64,000 nucleotides of DNA, from assembly GCF_958979055.1 (NCBI RefSeq), contig NC_084890.1, positions 22,475,649-22,539,648 of the forward strand. The letters are read 5' to 3'. Positions 59,701 to 64,000 of this stretch are shown here, piece after piece. Positions within the stretch are counted from its first letter, which is position 1. The number at the start of each line of letters is the position of its first letter. The translations under genes were made by a program, and so were the position numbers. A model generated the notes under the pieces. That model ran no database searches and was not told the DNA's origin. It saw only the letters and a list, made by a program, of their open reading frames with translations. The stretch comes from Alnus glutinosa. Lineage: Eukaryota > Streptophyta > Magnoliopsida > Fagales > Betulaceae.

Positions 59701-62667
59701 AGGCTATTGATCTTAGGGACTTCTAGCCTATTAATCTTGTGAGTGGAGTTATTAAGATTATTGTCAAAGTCCTTGCCAATAGGTCGAGAAGGGTTTGGAG
59801 AAGATTATTTCAAAGCCCCAAAATGCTTTTCTTCAAGGTGGGCAAATCCTTGATGTTGTTCTCATAGAAAATGAATGTTTGGATAGTAGAATTAGATTTT
59901 GTGAGTCAATGGTGCTTTGCAAATTGGATATTGAGAAGGTTTATGATCATGTAAATTGGGATTTATTACTTTATTTGTTGAGGAGGGGTGGTTTTTGGGG
60001 AGAAATGACGCTCTTGGATAGCGCATTTAATTTCTTTTGTGTGTTTTTCCATTCTGGTGAATGGCAATCCGTCTGGTTTATTCAATAGCTCCTGTGGTTT
60101 GAGACTAGGAGATCCTTTGTTGCATTTTCTATTTGTTATTGTTATGAAAGCCTTAAGTAGAATGCTTTCTGCAACTGTTAATGGGGGATTTCTCTCATGC
60201 TTTTCTGTGGGGTCTTAGAACTTTGGTGTGGTTGTCATTTCACATATGTTGTTTGCGAATGACTCTTTGGTTTTTTATGGGGCTAAGTCTGACCACACTT
60301 GCTATCACGTGCTTTATTTTGATGCTTTGAAGCTGTCTCTAGTTTGAAGATTAATTTGCCTAAGTCAAAATTGGTTCTTGTGGATAATGTTGATAATGTG
60401 GATGGGGGTTGGTTGGCATTCTAGTTCTTCTTTGCCTTTGAAGTATCTTGGTCTTGGGGGCCTCCTACAAGGCCAAGTCTATTTGGGACGATGTTATTTA
60501 AAAGATAGAGCATCAGTTGACTAGTTAAAAAATGATGTACTTGTCTAAGTGTGGTAGGATTACCCTTATAAAGAGCACATTTTTCAATTTGACCATGTAT
60601 TTCATGCCCCTTTTCCCTCTCCCTACAAGTGTTACAAACTGCATAGAGAAGTTTCATCGAGACTTATTATGGGGTGGGTTGGGTGAAGAGTTCAAGTTTC
60701 ACTTGGTAAGCTGATCCAAGAATAGTTTTCCGTTCTCTTAGGGAGGGTTGGGAGTTCGGAACTTGCTGATGTTCAATAAAGCTCTGTTGGTGGAGAGTAG
60801 TTGTGGACTCTAAATTTGGTAGTTCATGTGATGGATGGTGTTTTAATGAAGCCTCTTGGGTCGTATGAAGTGGGGTTATGGAAGAATATTAGAAGGGGTT
60901 TATAGATGTTTTCAAGTCATACCAGATTTGAGGTGAGAGGTGGCGCCAAAGTTAGATTCTGGCATGATCTGGAATGTGGGGACAAGGCCTTAAAGTAAGT
61001 TTTTTCGAATTTATATGGTATTACTTGTACGAAAGATGCTTTTGTAATAACTTACTTGGAGCTTTTTGGTGGCTCCAATAAGTGGAACGTAAGCTTTGTT
61101 AGAGCGGCTCATGATTAGGAAGTGGATATCTTTGCTTCATTTTTCAATTTTTTGTATTCAGTTAGAGTGAGACAGGAAGGTGAAGATAAGCTTTGGTGGC
61201 CCCCTCCAGAAAGGAGTTGTTCGTTGTTAGCTCCTTCTAAAATGTCTTTTTTTAGTATGTTGGCATTCCTTTCCCTTGGAAGAGTATTTAGTGAACTATA
61301 GTTCCTTTGAGCGCAACTTTTTTTTGCTTGGTCGGCGGCCCTAGGGAAGATCCTTACCATACACAACCTTAGAAATCAGCATGCTATTGTGGTCAATAGG
61401 TGATGTATGTGCAAGAGGGAAGGGGAGTCCATGGACAATCTCTTTCTCCATTGTGAGGTTGCTCGTACTTTATGGAATGTATTTTTTAGTCATTTTGGGC
61501 TGTCTTGGGTTATCTCTAGATGAGTAGTTGACTTGTTTGCTTATTGGTGGAATGGTGGTAGCACTCGCAGTGTTGTTGTGCGGAAGATGGTGGCTCCTTG
61601 GAGGGGAAGAAATGATAGAATTTAAGTCTTCGAGAGGATGTTGGTGGAGCTTAAGTCATTTTTCTTTAATATTCTTGATATCTAGACAATTTTGTCTCTA
61701 GCTCCTTTGGTGCATAGTTTTCATGCTTTTCTTGTTCTTTTTTCTCGTTTTAACTATGTGTTTCTTTTGTATACTTCATGTGTACTTGAGTATTGCTTTT
61801 TGCTTTTAATGATATTTTTCTATTACTTGAAAAAAAAGAAAAAAAAATTAATTGATCTATTTTTTGCTACGTGGACTCGACAGGTGGTAAACAAGTAGTG
61901 GGGTTGGGGTAGTCTTAGGTTCAAATCTTGGCTGAAAGGGAAAGCTTTACTCAATATTCCTCTGGCTCTTCTTATGTATTGCCAGTTTTGTTTTGCAAAA
62001 TATGACTATATGTTCATGGACTGCTCATGCTGATGGTCTTTGTACCAAATAACCTCTGCTTGCCCCATAAACGAGGGTGGAGGGTGAGGCGGTGGGTTTG
62101 ATTCCATACACGTGTGCAGGTTGTACTTACCCAAAAATTAATTGACTGCTCATTATTTGGATTTTTAAAGTTGTTTTTATGAAAAAAGGAAAGCCTAAAT
62201 GAACATGTTATTCATTGGCACACTTCCTTCCCCAATGTTTAATGGATGAAACATTGACACTTTTTCCTACCTTAACTTGAGTCAGTAATTTTCTCTCTAA
62301 ATAAGGTTTTTGAAGTGAAAATCATTAGAAAGTTGTCTCTGTAGCATCTCTCTTATCAGGTGATCATTTACAAAGGAAAAGCATGCTTTATTTGTTTAGT
62401 TTTTTAATGTGGTAGATAGATATTTTTATTTATGATATCTTAGGATTGAGATCAGTCATATCTATGTTTCATAGTCATATGAATTGAAATGATCATAAAT
62501 AACGGGTGGAGAGTGGTTACTGGGTTGAATCGGTATGAGGTGTGATTGTGTTTACCTATCAAATAAAAGAATAAAGAATGTGATATCCTATTTTCTCTAC
62601 AGGTTAATATGAATGAGAAAGATTACCAAAGAAAAAAGAACAAATTTTTGCCCAAGATTCATGCCTG
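50727..62667 (+). CDS. OLA1: Obg-like ATPase 1 (YchF family), 5' two thirds
   Basis: OLA1/YchF is a cytosolic P-loop NTPase that binds ribosomes and prefers ATP over GTP. In plants it affects stress responses. Exons in the window: 50727-50813, 51288-51455, 52654-52777, 53184-53275, 54722-54820, 55961-56074, 62603-62667. They join in phase to 249 codons plus two bases of a family usually near 394. Motifs: N-terminus [20 protein letters not shown]1 [10 protein letters not shown]2 region [14 protein letters not shown]3 [19 protein letters not shown], and NMNE at the G4 position in place of NKxD, the change linked to ATP use. No stop or frameshift was found. The TGS domain lies beyond the window edge. 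LINEs occupy introns 5 and 6. Confidence 0.95.
54906..55341 (+). mobile_element. 5'-truncated L1 LINE in OLA1 intron 5
   Basis: The translation has the C-terminal zf-RVT tail of plant L1 ([22 protein letters not shown]), then the family 3' end (ttgtatacttcctgtgtatt) and an A-rich tail. Flanked by 12-bp duplications atatattttgtg (54894-54905) and atatatcttgtg (55342-55353), one mismatch. Sense orientation. Confidence 0.88.
56110..61850 (+). mobile_element. Near full-length, decayed L1 LINE in OLA1 intron 6
   Basis: About 5.7 kb, sense to OLA1. ORF1-like and linker region to about 58300 (ending [20 protein letters not shown]...); endonuclease [20 protein letters not shown] and [17 protein letters not shown] at 58318-58860; reverse transcriptase [20 protein letters not shown] with [20 protein letters not shown] at about 59795-60000; active site read as FAND near 60255 instead of FADD; zf-[23 protein letters not shown] near 61400; 3' end tttgtatacttcatgtgtac and poly(A) at 61829-61848. 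Many stops and frameshifts. The left boundary is approximate and no target duplication was settled. Confidence 0.85.
61890..62560 (+). other. Rest of OLA1 intron 6, possible SINE fragments
   Basis: Three spots resemble the tRNA-type B box of plant SINEs with the usual downstream phrase: taggttcaaatcttggc (61916), gggtttgattcc then cttacccaaaaa (62094-62135), and gggttgaatcgg then gtttacctatcaa (62522-62561). They are degenerate and I could not define ends. Confidence 0.35.
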
Positions 62668-63240
62668 GTATGTCCTCTATTTTTCTTAAATCATTATCTT
62701 AAGTTTCTTAAACTTATGTGCTCTCTCTATGGATTCCTGCCTGTTTGGGTCTATGTTCATGATTTCATCAATAACTAGGACATGTGTTCTCATCAAAAAA
62801 CAGAAGTACAATGTATGGCTGCTATGGTACTGCTTTTTTTGGTAACATAATTAACAATCTTTGGAAACATGTTTGGATCAACCCATTGCAAAAATGGTTT
62901 ACTAATGTACTGAATTTCATCTTTTGATTTAACAATATTGTTCTAAATGTTGGGCACGGACTGGGTGGTCAAAAAGTAATTCAAACTTAAGCCTTTTGCA
63001 TATGAAACATTTTTACGCTACAGCTATCAGTCTATAATATACAGAGTTCTACTCATCTGTTCAATTGCACGCTAGATGTTAGAGAATACTGTGTTATAAA
63101 GTTAATTTCAGATCAAGAGAACTCTTCAAGTTGCTGGGCCAGTACTTTAGGCACTTTTGCAGGGTGATCAGCAGCTGATTTGTCATCATCTTTTACTTTC
63201 TGTTTTGCTTTTAATATTGGAGCCTCTCCATCAAGAATGT

Positions 63241-63288
<48 letters not shown>

Positions 63289-63477
63289 TAATTTTCTGCA
63301 AGATTAAGCCTTCAAGCAACAAGAATGCATGGTTGTGGAGTTAGTTGTCAAATTCCTCTGCTGTCCATTTTAACTTCACTGAGCTTAGTGCAACTTAGCA
63401 GACATAGGTGACGGAACGGAATAAAATCTAAAGGTCTGACTCTTAGAAATTTCTGGAGAAATTTTCCAGAAAAAGGA
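62668..63477. other. Start of OLA1 intron 7; (GA)n microsatellite
   Basis: No exon seen. (ga)n at about 63241-63284. A minus-strand stretch at 63230-63113 encodes LDGEAPILKAKQKVKDDDKS..., open to a stop; it has gene-like composition but I recognise no family. Confidence 0.4.
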
Positions 63478-64000
63478 CTTTTGTTTTCTTATCACAAAAG
63501 GGTGAACCTAAGTACACTAACACAAGGAGTATACAAGAGAAAAGGTATGACAAAATAAGGCCTCTCTGCCACCATCTTCAAAGTTTCGGTCATTTCTTTC
63601 TTTTCTAGATGCACAACATCAAACATACTCCAACAAGGGGATCTCTCGCCCGACGAGGCATGACCCACGCTAAGTCAAAAAGACCAAAAATAGAGTACCA
63701 TAAGGCACTAGCTATCTAGCAATGGAGCAAGAGGCGGTCAACATTTTCCCCACTCAATTACACATGCAACAGCAATCTATTACAACGATTTTCCGCTTTT
63801 TCAAGTCGACCACTGTGAAGATCTTACCTAAAGTGGTAGACAAAGCAAAGAAAGCCACTCTTAACAGGCCCTGCTCTGCCAAATACATTTCCAAGGAAGG
63901 GGATGCTATCATGGGTGATTAAGAAGACATTATCAAACGATTTTACATCAAACAACCCTTTCTTTGAAGGGTTACAACAAAGCTTGTCATCACCATTCTA
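63478..64000 (-). mobile_element. Antisense L1 LINE 3' fragment in OLA1 intron 7
   Basis: The minus strand reads, with frameshifts, FPWKCIWQSRA-like sequence, CCCMCN, ENVDRLLLHC*IASALWY, DLAWVMPRRA and a 3' end tcttgtatactccttgtgtt. This is the same zf-RVT and tail family as the two sense LINEs. It is cut by the window edge. Confidence 0.75.

Overview
The window is nuclear DNA from a flowering plant, most likely a woody eudicot. It is AT-rich and full of introns and plant transposon families. It also carries a TIR-NBS-LRR (TNL) resistance gene, a class absent from grasses. I cannot name the species.

Layout. 1-6.7 kb: a decayed minus-strand replication protein A (RPA1-like) gene with a 2.67 kb solo LTR in one intron. 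6.77-13.45 kb: a decayed CACTA (En/Spm) transposon with tnp2-type transposase, DUF4216 and plant-transposase (Transposase_24) modules, followed by a long foldback hairpin (13.5-13.84 kb), a LINE fragment (15.1-15.9 kb) and a MITE. 16.5-24.4 kb: a probable Mutator-like element (MULE). GC-rich, minisatellite-like inverted ends enclose an intact FAR1-type gene of about 828 codons.

24.5-34.6 kb is the most interesting segment. Degenerate WRKY group IIb exons, one retaining the zinc-finger ligands but lacking WRKYGQK, lie just upstream of a TNL gene. The TIR exon begins at a splice acceptor and has no convincing start codon. Its phase matches a donor at the end of the last WRKY exon, so an integrated WRKY-TNL fusion is possible. 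Two hAT-type insertions with perfect 8-bp duplications break the TNL, which is otherwise fully open. A copy of the first WRKY exon follows the TNL, suggesting an array of WRKY-TNL units.

35-50 kb is a graveyard of mobile elements: a decayed minus-strand Helitron (36.8-44.2 kb) broken up by a short CACTA element, a MULE MITE, head-to-head LTR fragments and a polyadenylated retro-insertion; then a GRF-zinc-finger pseudogene with a 1.2 kb hAT at its start codon, and a Cassandra LTR carrying a 5S rRNA-like sequence.

50.4-64 kb: the 5' two thirds of a conserved host gene, the Obg-like ATPase OLA1 (YchF), with seven exons in the window. Its introns hold a 5'-truncated L1 LINE and a near full-length but decayed L1 of about 5.7 kb; an antisense L1 fragment reaches the right edge. 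OLA1 and the FAR1-like gene are the only clearly intact reading frames. Nothing here forms an operon; the relations between features are nested insertion and local duplication.
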